This document shows positions 1 through 8,832 of a stretch of 64,000 bases of DNA, piece after piece. Where the stretch lies: positions 6,572,001 through 6,636,000 of the forward strand of contig NZ_CP015163.1 in NCBI RefSeq assembly GCF_003312875.1, in the 5' to 3' direction. How positions within the stretch are numbered: position 1 is the stretch's first letter; each line of letters starts with the position of its first letter. The translations under genes were made by a program, and so were the position numbers. The stretch comes from Amycolatopsis albispora. GTDB taxonomy: Bacteria > Actinomycetota > Actinomycetes > Mycobacteriales > Pseudonocardiaceae. A model generated the notes under the pieces. The model did no database searches. It worked only from the letters and a program-made list of their open reading frames with translations, and was not told the DNA's origin.

Positions 1-551
1 TCCTGGTGTCCCCGGGCGCGAACAGCGCGCTGGAGCCGTCGGCGCTGGACGGTGCCTTCGACGGGGTGCGGGTGCTGGTCACGTCGATGGAGATCCCGCT
101 GCCGACGGTCGAGCACGCGGTGATCGCCGGTGCCGAGGCCGGGGCGCGGGTGCTGCTGAACCTGTCGCCGGTCGCGAAGGTGAGCCAGCGTGCGCTGGCC
201 GCGGTGGACGTGCTGCTGGTCAACGAGCACGAAGCCGCCTGGCTGCTGAACAGCAACAACACCGACCCCCGCAACCTCCTGGAACTGGGCCCGTACTCGG
301 CGGTGCTCACGCGAGGCGCCGAAGGCGCGCTGGTGGTGACCGCGGACGAGGTGGTGGAGGTGCCGTCGCCGCGGGTCGAAGCCGTGGACACGACCGGCGC
401 CGGGGATGCCTTCACCGGCGCGCTGGCCGCCGCCCTCGCCGAGGGCTCCACGCTCGCCGACGCCGCCCGGCTCGCGGTGAAGGTCGCGGCGATCTCGGTG
501 ACCCGCCAGGGCGCCCAGCCGTCGTACCCCCGCGCGGGTGAAGTCGACTGA
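1..551 (+). CDS. PfkB/ribokinase-family sugar kinase, C-terminal part (5' end outside window)
   Basis: ATP-dependent carbohydrate kinase of the PfkB family, cut by the window start. The PfkB signature DTTGAGDAFTGA is at nt 387-422; its GAGD motif holds the family's catalytic Asp and anion hole. A ribokinase-like NEHE motif lies about 50 codons earlier. Reading is open from the first base to the TGA at 549-551. It is followed within 40 nt by a ParB-like gene and then ptsI, so a role in sugar uptake and phosphorylation is plausible, but ribose, fructose-1-phosphate or another substrate cannot be told from this half. Confidence 0.85.
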   Translation, partial: LVSPGANSALEPSALDGAFDGVRVLVTSMEIPLPTVEHAVIAGAEAGARVLLNLSPVAKVSQRALAAVDVLLVNEHEAAWLLNSNNTDPRNLLELGPYSAVLTRGAEGALVVTADEVVEVPSPRVEAVDTTGAGDAFTGALAAALAEGSTLADAARLAVKVAAISVTRQGAQPSYPRAGEVD

Positions 552-589
552 GGCGGAATGCGCGGTAGCGCGGCCGTGTTGGTCCCCGT

Positions 590-1402
590 GTGGGGTCCGA
601 CCGGTTCGACGCGGCGTGGCGGCGCGGGTATGTGGCGCGGCTGAAGGACGTGGTGGCGGCCCGCAGGCCCGGCGAACTCGAGCTGATGCCCCTCGAGGAC
701 ACCGTCGCGGCGTTGGGGCACCAGGGCGAGATCGACCTCGGCCACCAGGACGTGCCGGTGGCCGACATCGTCGGCACGATAGCCCGCCGAGGTGACTTCG
801 ACCGCCAGTTCCGCCCGCGCAACCGGGCGCTGCGTCACCGCTGGGACGCCCTCGCCGACATCACCACCACCGAACCGGTCCGGCTCGTCCGCCTCGGGCA
901 GTTGTACTTCGTCGAGGACGGTCACCACCGTGTCGCGCTCGCCAGGGCGCGCGGACTGGACGGCGTGCGCGCGCACGTGCGCAAGATCTGCACCATTTCC
1001 TGCGCGACCCGCTGCCTCACCGTCGCCGACCTGCCGGTCAAGGCCGCCGAGCGGGTGTTCCTCGAACGTGTTCCGCTGCCCGACGACGTGCGCTGGGGCC
1101 TCTGGCTCGACCACCCCGCCGACTGGCTCAAGCTCGCTGACGCCGCCGAGGCCTGGGGCTTCCGCAACCGCCTCCACGACCGCGTGCGCCTCGCCGAAAC
1201 CTGGTGGGACCAGGAGGTCCGCCCGGTGGTCGCCGGGCTGGCGTTGCGCGGGATCGAGCCGTACGACGTCCGCGCCTACCACCGCGCCCTCCAGCACCGG
1301 GAGTCCCTCGGCGTGACCTGCTTCGACGACGCCGTGGTCGCGGACATCCGGCGTCGGCTGATCGGGGACTACACTGGTCCGGAGTGGCACGGTATGGTCT
1401 AG
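590..1402 (+). CDS. ParB/sulfiredoxin-like nucleotide-binding domain protein
   Basis: A 270-aa cytoplasmic protein with GTG start. Around residues 95-125 it carries VEDGHHRVALAR, the signature of ParB N-terminal/sulfiredoxin-like folds (G-H-H-R-x-x-A), preceded by the usual beta-strand (VRLVRLGQLYFV). It lacks the DNA-binding HTH of true chromosome-partition ParB, so the common automatic name ParB is probably misleading; its substrate is unknown. It sits 38 nt after the sugar kinase and its TAG stop is 3 nt before the ptsI ATG, suggesting an operon. The stop codon lies inside the dre palindrome that overlaps the ptsI start. Confidence 0.75.
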   Translation: MGSDRFDAAWRRGYVARLKDVVAARRPGELELMPLEDTVAALGHQGEIDLGHQDVPVADIVGTIARRGDFDRQFRPRNRALRHRWDALADITTTEPVRLVRLGQLYFVEDGHHRVALARARGLDGVRAHVRKICTISCATRCLTVADLPVKAAERVFLERVPLPDDVRWGLWLDHPADWLKLADAAEAWGFRNRLHDRVRLAETWWDQEVRPVVAGLALRGIEPYDVRAYHRALQHRESLGVTCFDDAVVADIRRRLIGDYTGPEWHGMV

Positions 1403-1408
1403 ACCATG
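1393..1408. promoter_or_regulatory. dre operator (DasR-type) at the ptsI start codon
   Basis: Contains the perfect 12-bp palindrome TGGTCTAGACCA at 1395-1406, identical to the core of the dre element bound by DasR, the GntR/HutC-family N-acetylglucosamine regulator of actinomycetes. It spans the upstream TAG stop and the first base of the ptsI ATG. DasR control of pts genes is known in Streptomyces; binding here is inferred. A possible -10 (TACACT) is at 1370-1375. Confidence 0.8.
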
Positions 1409-3049
1409 TCGCAGCAGAGGGCGTTACTTTCCGGGGTCGCGGTCAGTCCGGGGCGCGCGAGCGGCCCGGTGGTCCGGGTGGCCGAGCCGCTCGAGGCCCC
1501 GCCGAGCACCCCCGCCCCGCCGGACCCCGCCGCCGAGGCCGCGCGCATCGAGCCCGCCGCCCAGCTGGTCGCCGCCCGCCTGGAGAAGCAGGCCGAAACG
1601 GCCACCGGTGAAGCCGCCACGATCCTGCAGACCACCGCCGCGATGGCCGCCGACCCGACCCTGGTCAGCCAGGCCGAAGCGCTGGTCAAGAACGAGCGCC
1701 TGCCCGCCGCGCGCGCGGTGCACCAGGCCGCTGAGGGCTTCGCCGAAATGCTCGCCGCGGCCGGTGGCTACATGGCCGAGCGGGTGCGCGACATCCACGA
1801 CATCCGCGACCGCATCGTCGCCGAGCTGCTCGGCCTCGCCCCGCCCGGCGTGCCCGAGCTGACCGGGCCGAGCGTGCTGGTCGCCCGCGACCTCGCGCCC
1901 GCCGACACCGCCGGACTCGATCCGGCGAAGGTGCTCGCGCTGGTCACCGAGGAGGGCGGCCCGACCAGCCACACCGCGATCCTCGCCCGCGCGCTCGGCA
2001 TTCCGGCCGTGGTCGCCGTGCGCGGGCTGCTCGCCTTCGAGGCCGACGCGCTGGTGGTCGATGGCGACACCGGTGAGGTCGGCCTTGCCGATGCCGACGC
2101 GCCGATTCTGGCCGCGACCGCCGGTGGGCCAGCCGAGTGGAACGGCACCGGCGTCACCGCCGACGGCCACCGCGTCAAGGTGCTCGGCAACGTCGGCTCG
2201 GCCGCCGACGCGCGGGCCGCGGCGGACGCGGGCGCCGAGGGCGTCGGCCTGTTCCGCACCGAGTTCTGCTATCTCGACGCGTCCACCGAACCCACCGTCG
2301 AAGCGCAGCGCGCCGCCTACGCCGCGGTGCTCACGCCGTTCGCGGGCAAGCCGGTCATCGTCCGCACGCTCGACGCCGGTGCCGACAAGCCGCTCGCCTT
2401 CCTCGCCCCCGACACCGAGCCGAATCCGGCGCTGGGTGTGCGCGGGCTGCGGATCGCCTTCGACCGGCCCGAAATCCTCGACCGCCAGCTGGAAGCCATC
2501 GCGCTCGCCGCGCGGGACTCCGGTGCCGAGGTGTCGGTGATGGCGCCGATGGTGGCCACCGCCGCCGAGGCCGCGTGGTTCGCCGAGCGTGTGCACGCCG
2601 CCGGGATCGCCAGGGCGGGCGTGATGATCGAAATCCCCGCCGCCGCGCTGGCCGCCCGCGAGATCCTCGACGCCGTCGATTTCGTCTCGATCGGCACGAA
2701 CGACCTGGCCCAGTACACCTTCGCCGCCGACCGCCAGCTCGGCGCGGTCGCCGCGCTGAACGACCCGTGGCAGCCCGCGTTGCTGCGGCTGATCGCGTTG
2801 ATCGGCAAGGCGGCCAAGGAAACCGGCAAGCCGGCCGGGGTCTGCGGGGAGGCCGCCGCCGACCCGCGGCTGGCCCGCGTGCTCACCGGGCTCGGGCTGA
2901 CCAGCCTGTCGATGAACGCGGCGGCGGTGCGCGCGGTCGGCGCGAGCCTGGCCGCGGTCACCCGCGAGGACTGCGAAGCGGCGGCCAACGCGGCGCTCGC
3001 CGCGGCTGATCCGGCGGCGGCCCGTCAGGCGGTCACGAACCCCAGGTGA
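1406..3049 (+). CDS. ptsI: Phosphoenolpyruvate-protein phosphotransferase (PTS enzyme I)
   Basis: Cytoplasmic general PTS protein that moves phosphate from PEP to HPr. It is 547 aa, close to the usual length. Domain order is standard: N-terminal HPr-binding helices (about 30-140), the swivelling phospho-His domain with GGPTSHTAILAR and the active-site His189, and the C-terminal PEP-binding TIM barrel with GLFRTEF, RTLDAGADKPL, IGTNDLAQY and the catalytic Cys480 in GVCGEAA. Only ptsI is present; ptsH and crr are not adjacent. The ATG at 1406 lies 3 nt after the preceding stop and within a dre palindrome, which points to GlcNAc/DasR control. Confidence 0.95.
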   Translation: MSQQRALLSGVAVSPGRASGPVVRVAEPLEAPPSTPAPPDPAAEAARIEPAAQLVAARLEKQAETATGEAATILQTTAAMAADPTLVSQAEALVKNERLPAARAVHQAAEGFAEMLAAAGGYMAERVRDIHDIRDRIVAELLGLAPPGVPELTGPSVLVARDLAPADTAGLDPAKVLALVTEEGGPTSHTAILARALGIPAVVAVRGLLAFEADALVVDGDTGEVGLADADAPILAATAGGPAEWNGTGVTADGHRVKVLGNVGSAADARAAADAGAEGVGLFRTEFCYLDASTEPTVEAQRAAYAAVLTPFAGKPVIVRTLDAGADKPLAFLAPDTEPNPALGVRGLRIAFDRPEILDRQLEAIALAARDSGAEVSVMAPMVATAAEAAWFAERVHAAGIARAGVMIEIPAAALAAREILDAVDFVSIGTNDLAQYTFAADRQLGAVAALNDPWQPALLRLIALIGKAAKETGKPAGVCGEAAADPRLARVLTGLGLTSLSMNAAAVRAVGASLAAVTREDCEAAANAALAAADPAAARQAVTNPR

Positions 3050-3647
3050 CCCGCCAGGGCACCCGTACCTGCACCCGCCCGAACCGGAAGTAACGCGGGG
3101 TCCGGATCTCCACGGACCCCGCGAACACCGAACCGCTCAGCACGAACCGGGGCCGCCCGGACGCGCGCTCGAACTCGGTCCGGTCGGTCAGCGAGCCCGC
3201 CAGCACCTTGACGTCCGAAGTGGACAGTGACGCGTGCGCGGGCACCAGCAACCGCACCGAGCCCGCGGCCACGCTCAGCTCGATCCGCACCTCGGCGTGG
3301 CCGAACTCGGCCTCGGTGAAGTCCAGGTCGGTGGAGCCCATCTGGTTCCGCACCAGGATTTCGTGCGGCACGCGCCAGCGCCCGTCGCGCTTCGAGCTGC
3401 CCATCAGGGTCCGCAGCACCAGCCGGTCCCGGCGCGCGGGCACGGTGCCGTTCGCGCCGTGGTGCACCAGGCCGGGCAGATCGGTGAGCACCCGGTTCAG
3501 CTCACCCCGCGTGCGCGCGGCCAGTGCCAGATCGGTGCGTGCGGTGAACTCGTCCAGGTCGAGCAGGCCGTGCCCGACCGCCTTCTGCAGCAACGCCGCC
3601 ACGTGCTCGCGCTCGGCGTCGGAAACCCGCAGGTCGCGGTCACTCAC
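3033..3647 (-). CDS. DUF1707 (SHOCT-like) domain protein
   Basis: A 204-aa protein. The GTG start at 3647 overlaps the upstream stop by 4 nt (GTGA); the longer open frame upstream is only a shadow of that gene. Residues 1-55 are a DUF1707 domain (RVSDAEREHV, LDEFTART, TRGELNRVLTDLPG), a short helical module common in actinobacteria. The remainder is beta-rich with repeated V-x-I-x-L strands, like the C-terminal part of LiaF-type proteins. No membrane segment or signal peptide is visible. It looks like a duplicate of its upstream neighbour and is probably co-translated with it. The 3' end overlaps ptsI by 17 nt tail to tail. Function unknown. Confidence 0.8.
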   Translation of the reverse strand: MSDRDLRVSDAEREHVAALLQKAVGHGLLDLDEFTARTDLALAARTRGELNRVLTDLPGLVHHGANGTVPARRDRLVLRTLMGSSKRDGRWRVPHEILVRNQMGSTDLDFTEAEFGHAEVRIELSVAAGSVRLLVPAHASLSTSDVKVLAGSLTDRTEFERASGRPRFVLSGSVFAGSVEIRTPRYFRFGRVQVRVPWRVTWGS

Positions 3648-4354
3648 CAGAAGGAGCGGCGGCCGTTGCGGACCACCAGCGGGCCGCCGTGCACCCGCCC
3701 GGTCACGATGATGGTCGGCGAGCCGGAGGCGGGCTGCCGCTTGCGCTTGTCCTCCACCGAACCCCACTTGATCTCGGTGATGGCGTTCAGGTCCACACCC
3801 GCTTCCTCCGGCACCACCAGTTCGACGCCGCCCCACTTGGTGTCCAGTTCGATGTAGACCACCGGCGAGGTGAGCACCGCCTCGGTGAAGTCGAGCTTCG
3901 TACTCGCGTACTTGTTGCGCACCCGCAGGTGTGACGGCACCTGCCACTGCCCGCTGCGCTTGAGGTTCGAGCCGTGTGCCCGCAGTTCCAGCGGCTTGCC
4001 GGCGGACGGCGGCGCGTACGGGTTCGGGGGCACCGGGGCCGCTCCGGTGGCCAAGACCGGAGCGGCGTCCCGATGCACCAGCCCCGGCAGGTCGGCGAGC
4101 ACGGAGTTCAGCTCGCCGCGCGTGCGGGAGGCCAGTGCCTTGTCGGTGCGCTCGGTGAACTCGTCCAGGTCGAGCATGCCCCGGCCGATCGCCTTCTGCA
4201 GCACCCCGACCACGTGCTCGCGTTCGGCGTCGGACACCCGGAGGTCGCGCGGGCTGAACTCCTTCGGCGCCTCGGGCTTCTTCTCCGCCTCATCACCATT
4301 CGATTCGGCCGGTACCGGTAGCTGATCGGTCTGCGGCTCACCCATGCGGTCCAT
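3644..4354 (-). CDS. DUF1707 domain protein, first of a tandem pair
   Basis: A 236-aa soluble protein. It has a charged, disordered N terminus (about 1-35), a DUF1707 domain (about 36-95, DLRVSDAEREHV and LDEFTERTDKAL), a proline-rich linker, and a beta-rich C-terminal region with repeated V-x-I-x-L/V strands. ATG at 4354; a second in-frame ATG three codons later (4345) may be the true start. The domain layout matches the next gene, so the pair looks like a tandem duplication. Divergent genes are absent upstream: a response regulator on the same strand ends 46 nt before it. Function unknown; DUF1707 proteins often sit near envelope-stress two-component systems, as here. Confidence 0.8.
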   Translation of the reverse strand: MDRMGEPQTDQLPVPAESNGDEAEKKPEAPKEFSPRDLRVSDAEREHVVGVLQKAIGRGMLDLDEFTERTDKALASRTRGELNSVLADLPGLVHRDAAPVLATGAAPVPPNPYAPPSAGKPLELRAHGSNLKRSGQWQVPSHLRVRNKYASTKLDFTEAVLTSPVVYIELDTKWGGVELVVPEEAGVDLNAITEIKWGSVEDKRKRQPASGSPTIIVTGRVHGGPLVVRNGRRSFW

Positions 4355-4400
4355 GCTAGGACCGGGGCGCCCCCGGCGAATCCGGGATTTTCCCCGACTT

Positions 4401-5051
4401 CTAGTCGGTGTCGAGCCCGTGCTCGATGGCGTACCTGGCCAGCTCGACCCGGTTGTGCAGCTGGAGCTTCCGCAGCGTGGACTGCACGTGGTTCTCCACC
4501 GTGCGATGCGAGATGACCAGCTTCTCGGCGATCTGCCGCGCGGTCAGACCCTTCGCGACCTGGCGCAGCACGTCGGTCTCGCGCTCGGTCAGCCGCGGTG
4601 GTTCGCCGCTGGTGCCCGGCGCGTCCGCCATCCGCCGGTACTCCCCGAGCACCAGGCCCGCGAGCCCGGCGGTGAACACCGGATCACCCGCCGCGGTCCG
4701 GCGCACCGCCTCGGCCAGCTCGGCCGACGACGCCGACTTCACCAGATACCCGGAGGCGCCCGCCTTCACCGCTTCCAGCACGTCCTCGTGTTCCCCGCTC
4801 GCGGACAGCACGAGCACCTTGGTCTCCGGCAGCGCGCCGGTGATCGCCCTGGTCGCGTCGACCCCGGAGGTCTCGCCGAGGTTCATGTCCATCAGCACCA
4901 CGTCCGGGCGCACGGTCTTGGCGATCCGGATCGCCGCGTCGCCGTCGGGCGCGGTGGCCAGCACTTCGAACCCCTGCTCACCGAGGTCCCTGGCCACGCC
5001 GTCCCGCCAGATCGGGTGGTCGTCGACCACCATCACCGAAATCGCGCTCAT
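4401..5051 (-). CDS. NarL/LuxR-family response regulator
   Basis: A 216-aa DNA-binding response regulator: receiver domain (1-120) with the acidic pair in VVDDHP, the phospho-acceptor Asp in VVLMDMNLG, and the conserved Lys in YLVKSA; LuxR HTH (about 150-212) with LTERETDVLRQVAKG and TVENHVQSTLRKL. The start is taken as the ATG at 5051, which overlaps the kinase stop by 4 nt (ATGA), rather than an ATG 11 codons upstream. It is co-translated with the kinase and probably regulates the same envelope-related cluster. Confidence 0.9.
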   Translation of the reverse strand: MSAISVMVVDDHPIWRDGVARDLGEQGFEVLATAPDGDAAIRIAKTVRPDVVLMDMNLGETSGVDATRAITGALPETKVLVLSASGEHEDVLEAVKAGASGYLVKSASSAELAEAVRRTAAGDPVFTAGLAGLVLGEYRRMADAPGTSGEPPRLTERETDVLRQVAKGLTARQIAEKLVISHRTVENHVQSTLRKLQLHNRVELARYAIEHGLDTD

Positions 5052-6190
5052 CCCGAGGCTCCCTTCGGCACGCGGATCTCCCATTCCGTGCCCGCTCCGG
5101 GCGCGGTGTCCAGGCTGATCGTGCCACCCAGTCCGGCCACCCGGTCCTTGATGGACTTCGCCACCCCTAGACGTCCCTCGGCCGCCGCCCGTTCCAGCCG
5201 CCCGGCGGGAATGCCGGGACCGTCGTCGCGCACCGACACGATCACCTCGTCACCCAGGTCCTCCAGCAGCACCCACGCCTGGGCGCCCTCGGCGTGCTTC
5301 GCGACGTTGGCCAGCGCCTCGCGCACGGCGTCGGCCAGTTCGGTGGTGACGTGCGCGGGCAGCGAAACCGGGCCCGCCGGGCTGGAGATGTGCACGGTGG
5401 ACGTGCCCAGCAGCTGCAACGCCGCGCGCAGGTCGGCGGTCTCGTCCGTGGGCCGCGTCGGCTCGGTGGTGACCAGTGCGCGCAGGGCGATCTCCTGCTC
5501 ACCGGCCAGTTCGGCGAGTTCGGCCGCCTCGCCGCCCAGTTCGGCCCCGCGCTTGCGGACACGCGCGAGCACCTGCAGCACGCTGTCGTGGATCGAGCGG
5601 GCCAGCCGCTCGCGTTCCGCGGTCGCCGCCTCGGTGCGCAACGCCTGGGCCAGCGCGGAACCCGACCGTCGCGCGGTTGTTGCGGTCATCCCGATCAGCA
5701 GGCCGCTGGCCAGCAGCAACACCCCGTCGCGGGCGACGTCCACGGTGAACTCGCCGCGCGCGGCACCGGTGCACACCGCGATCACCAGCCCGCCGGCGAG
5801 CCCGCCGACGGCCCCGAACCGGGCACCGGCGACCAGCGGCGGCACGGCCGCCCAGACCGTGGTGATCAGCGGATCGGCGGCGGCGAACTGCGCGTCGGAC
5901 AGGATCAGCGGCGAAGTCAGCATCAGCCCGGCGGTGACCACCACGTCGGCCACCACCAGCCAGCGCCACCGCCACCGGAGCGCCTCGCGGGCGTAGACCA
6001 GGCTGGTCAGCACGGTCCAGCAGGCCATCACGCCGAGCACCGCCCAGGCGAGCCACGCGCGGCGGTACTCGTCCTGGTGCACCACCACGATGCCCGCGGC
6101 GAACAACCAGGTCAGCACCCGCAGCCCGATCGCGCCCCACCACAGCGGGGAGGCGAGGTCGCGGGTTGTGGGGCCGAACCGCGCGCTCAC
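5048..6190 (-). CDS. Sensor histidine kinase, NarL-system type (HisKA_3)
   Basis: A 380-aa membrane kinase. The GTG at 6190 overlaps the stop of the transporter gene (GTGA), and the longer frame upstream is a shadow. The first 175 residues hold about five hydrophobic segments with short loops, so sensing is likely intramembrane. The HisKA_3 dimerisation helix has RLARSIHDSVLQ with phospho-accepting His201; the HATPase_c domain has the N box (ALANVAKHA) and G1 box (VRDDGPGIP). Its partner is the response regulator translated next. The stimulus is unknown. Confidence 0.9.
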   Translation of the reverse strand: MSARFGPTTRDLASPLWWGAIGLRVLTWLFAAGIVVVHQDEYRRAWLAWAVLGVMACWTVLTSLVYAREALRWRWRWLVVADVVVTAGLMLTSPLILSDAQFAAADPLITTVWAAVPPLVAGARFGAVGGLAGGLVIAVCTGAARGEFTVDVARDGVLLLASGLLIGMTATTARRSGSALAQALRTEAATAERERLARSIHDSVLQVLARVRKRGAELGGEAAELAELAGEQEIALRALVTTEPTRPTDETADLRAALQLLGTSTVHISSPAGPVSLPAHVTTELADAVREALANVAKHAEGAQAWVLLEDLGDEVIVSVRDDGPGIPAGRLERAAAEGRLGVAKSIKDRVAGLGGTISLDTAPGAGTEWEIRVPKGASG

Positions 6191-7395
6191 TTTTCCTTGG
6201 TTCCGCCGGTTTCGTCGTCGTCGGGCGTGGTGTTCGGCTGCGCACCCCGGTCGTCGAGCACGTCCACCGTCGCCGGATCGGGGTCGCGCTCGTGCAGCAG
6301 CGACTTGATCCCGGAGTTGAGCACGGCCAGCAGCGGCACCGCGAGCAGCGCACCGGCGATGCCGGCGGTGACCAGCCCGGCGGTGATCGCCAGCACCACG
6401 GCCAGCGGGTGCAGCTTGACCGCCCGGCCCAGCAGCAGCGGCTGCAGGATGTGGCTTTCCAGCTGCATCACCAGCACCACCACGCCGAGCACGATCAGCG
6501 CGGTGACGAAGCCGTTGGTGACCAGCGCGACCAGCACCGCCACCGCCCCGGTCAGCACCGCGCCGATGATCGGCACGAAGGCGCCGAGGAAGACCAAAGT
6601 GGACAGCGGGATGACCAGCGGCACACCCAGGATCCACAGCCCGATGCCGATGCCGACGGCGTCCACCACGGCCACCGCCGCGGTCGCGCGCACGTAGCTG
6701 ACCAGCGACGCGAACCCGCGACGGCCCGCCACGTCCACCCGGTTGCGCACCTGGCGCGGCACCCCGCGGGTGAGGAAGGTCCAGATCTGCTCCCCACCGG
6801 CCAGGAAGAAGATCAGGATGAACAGGGTCAGCACGAAGCCGGTGAGCACCTCGCCGACGGTGCCCGCGGTGGTCAGCGCGCTGTCGGTGATGGTGGCCTG
6901 GTTCTTCTTGAGGAACTCGATGGCCTCGTTGATGAAGTCCTGGATCTGCGTCTGCCGCAGGTGCAGCGGGCCGTTGACCAGCCAGTCCTCGATCTGGTCG
7001 AGGCTCTCGGTGAGCTGCTTCTGCAGGGCGGGCAGGCCGCTGGTGAACTGCGCGACGACAAAGGTGAGCAGCCCGCCGAGCAGGCCGAGGCCGCCGATCA
7101 GCACGATGCTGGCGGCGAGCCCCCTCGGCAGCCCGACGCGGACCAGCCAGCCGACACCCGGCGCCATCAGCGCGGCCAGCAGCAACGCGATCGACAGCGG
7201 GATGACCACCACCGACAGGTAGCCGACCAGCCAGACGATCACGTAGAGCGCGGCGATCACCACGAGGAACCGCCAGGCGAGGGCGGCGCCGATCCGCAGA
7301 CCGCGGGGTACGACGGTGGTCACGTCCAGTTCCACCGGCAGACCCGGGTAGTCGGGGGCGGGGAGGTGGGCGGGCTTGTTCTCCTGCTCCGGCAC
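6187..7395 (-). CDS. AI-2E family transporter (PF01594-type membrane protein)
   Basis: Polytopic membrane protein of the AI-2E/TqsA/PerM exporter family: about eight hydrophobic segments, including an early pair (WRFLVVIAALYVIVWLVGYL region split in two) and a C-terminal hairpin with LGAFVPIIGAVL, a family hallmark. It is first in a run with the kinase and regulator (4-nt overlap). Start is uncertain: a GTG at 7395 preceded 7 nt upstream by TAAGTT could be leaderless; GTG 7416 and ATG 7533 are alternatives, and none has a Shine-Dalgarno sequence. The substrate cannot be assigned; many members move ions or small molecules rather than autoinducer-2. Confidence 0.85.
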   Translation of the reverse strand: MPEQENKPAHLPAPDYPGLPVELDVTTVVPRGLRIGAALAWRFLVVIAALYVIVWLVGYLSVVVIPLSIALLLAALMAPGVGWLVRVGLPRGLAASIVLIGGLGLLGGLLTFVVAQFTSGLPALQKQLTESLDQIEDWLVNGPLHLRQTQIQDFINEAIEFLKKNQATITDSALTTAGTVGEVLTGFVLTLFILIFFLAGGEQIWTFLTRGVPRQVRNRVDVAGRRGFASLVSYVRATAAVAVVDAVGIGIGLWILGVPLVIPLSTLVFLGAFVPIIGAVLTGAVAVLVALVTNGFVTALIVLGVVVLVMQLESHILQPLLLGRAVKLHPLAVVLAITAGLVTAGIAGALLAVPLLAVLNSGIKSLLHERDPDPATVDVLDDRGAQPNTTPDDDETGGTKEK

Positions 7396-7599
7396 ATCCG
7401 ACAACTTAGTCGGCACGCGGTCCGGCCAGCAGGCAGACGGCGGGAAACGCCGGAGCCGATCACTTTCGGTCAGAGTTGGCAACACCGCGTGTTTTTCACA
7501 CTTTCGGGCCATCAAGGTGCTTCGAAGATGCATTCGCGGGGCCCGGTGGTCCAGTCTCGGTGTCGCGCCGACAGAACGTGATCACTTCACACCCTGAGT

Positions 7600-7613
7600 A
7601 TCCGAGTTCGGAT
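7600..7613. promoter_or_regulatory. Inverted repeat upstream of secreted-protein gene
   Basis: Perfect 6-bp arms ATCCGA and TCGGAT separated by GT, about 40 nt before the GTG start at 7652. A second direct repeat (GATCACT) flanks it at about 7580 and 7611. It looks like an operator, but no regulator can be named. Confidence 0.35.
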
Positions 7614-7651
7614 CACTGGCGCCCGGAACACAGACACGGAGGAGCACACAG

Positions 7652-8629
7652 GTGACGGACGTGGCGGCGAACCAGCGAGGCGCGAAGCGCGCCGGTCGCT
7701 GGGCTTCGCGCGCCCTCCTGCTCGCCGGTGGGGTGCTGGCCGGTACGGCCGCCGCGTGGACCTTCGCCACCGGCGCTTCCGCCACGGAATCCCCGGTAGC
7801 TCCTGCGGCTCCCGACGCTCCCGAGTCCGGCACCGCCGACCTCACCCCGGTCACCGACGCGACCGTCCAGGGCCTGGATGACCTCACCGGCGGTGTCTCC
7901 GAACTGACCGGCGACGCGGCCGGTGCCGCCGCCCACGCGACCGAGGTCCCGTCCACCGGCACCTCGCGCGCGGTCCGCCAGGACGTCACCGCCGCGGTCG
8001 ATGAGTTCACCAGCGAAGCCGTGGTCCGCCCGGTCGAGCGCACGCTCGGTGCCTTCGAGCACATCGCGCGCAAGCCCGAGGACGCGCCGAAGGTCATCGA
8101 GCAGAGCCTGGCCCCGGCCAACCAGGGCGTGCAGGACTTCGGCAAGAAGTTCTGGGACTTCCTGCAGCCGAAGGGCGAGGACGCGCTGGCCGAGCTGGCG
8201 CCGCTTCCGCTCGGTACCGGTTCCGGCACCGGCGCCGCCGACCCGGTGGTGCCCGAGCAGCCGGTCACCGTGGTGCCCGAAGCCGGCACCGTCGGCGTGC
8301 ACACGGTCTCCGTGCCCTCGCCGCGCGAGGGCTCCTGGCTCGCCGCGTTCGACGCTTCGCGCGTCGGCGGCTCCACTGACGAAGGCGACGCGGGCGACCG
8401 CGAACTGCCTTCTCCCTTCTCCCCGTTGCGCGCGCCGCTGGCGCCGCTCACCGTGCCCACCGTTCCCGGTGGCGGCAACTCCGCCGGCGGGCACTTCGAC
8501 GGGCTGCTGGCCGGCGTTCCCGCCGGTTCGGCCGCCGCTTTCGACACCGCTCCGATCGGCTCCGTCCGATCCGGTGTCCGGCACCTCATGGTGGAACCGG
8601 GCGCGCAGCCCGGCGTCACGCCTGACTGA
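7652..8629 (+). CDS. Secreted or membrane-anchored protein of unknown function
   Basis: A 325-aa protein with a strong ribosome-binding site (GGAGGAG, 9 nt before the GTG). A twin-charged N terminus (RGAKRAGR) is followed by a hydrophobic stretch (residues 20-38) and an A-T-A-like cleavage region, so it is exported. The mature part is Ala/Pro/Gly/Thr-rich, with one predicted helical patch (about 105-170) containing FGKKFWDFLQPKG. No enzymatic motif is recognisable. It precedes the giant chaplin-like repeat gene in the same direction, 203 nt apart, and may share its cell-surface role. Family not recognised. Confidence 0.7.
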   Translation: MTDVAANQRGAKRAGRWASRALLLAGGVLAGTAAAWTFATGASATESPVAPAAPDAPESGTADLTPVTDATVQGLDDLTGGVSELTGDAAGAAAHATEVPSTGTSRAVRQDVTAAVDEFTSEAVVRPVERTLGAFEHIARKPEDAPKVIEQSLAPANQGVQDFGKKFWDFLQPKGEDALAELAPLPLGTGSGTGAADPVVPEQPVTVVPEAGTVGVHTVSVPSPREGSWLAAFDASRVGGSTDEGDAGDRELPSPFSPLRAPLAPLTVPTVPGGGNSAGGHFDGLLAGVPAGSAAAFDTAPIGSVRSGVRHLMVEPGAQPGVTPD

Positions 8630-8832
8630 TCACCGCGCGGGGTAGGACGGTTCGCGTCCCCCGCCGGTCACTTCGCAGTGCCGGTTCGTGCGCGTTCCCT
8701 CCTTGAACCACCCCGCGGCTTCCCGCGATCGCCGTTCGATCGCAGCCCTCCTCCCCACCGCAAGCTGCAGAACGCAGGTTGCCAGGGAGCCACGAACCCG
8801 CAAGGGAACCCAAGGAAAAGGAGAACCCCTCA

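Noticed and set aside
1424..2596. Minus-strand open frame opposite ptsI
   Set aside because: Shadow of a well-supported enzyme I gene.
7582..7602. BldD-like box before the secreted-protein gene
   Set aside because: Both half-sites are recognisable, but the spacing is wrong by two bases.
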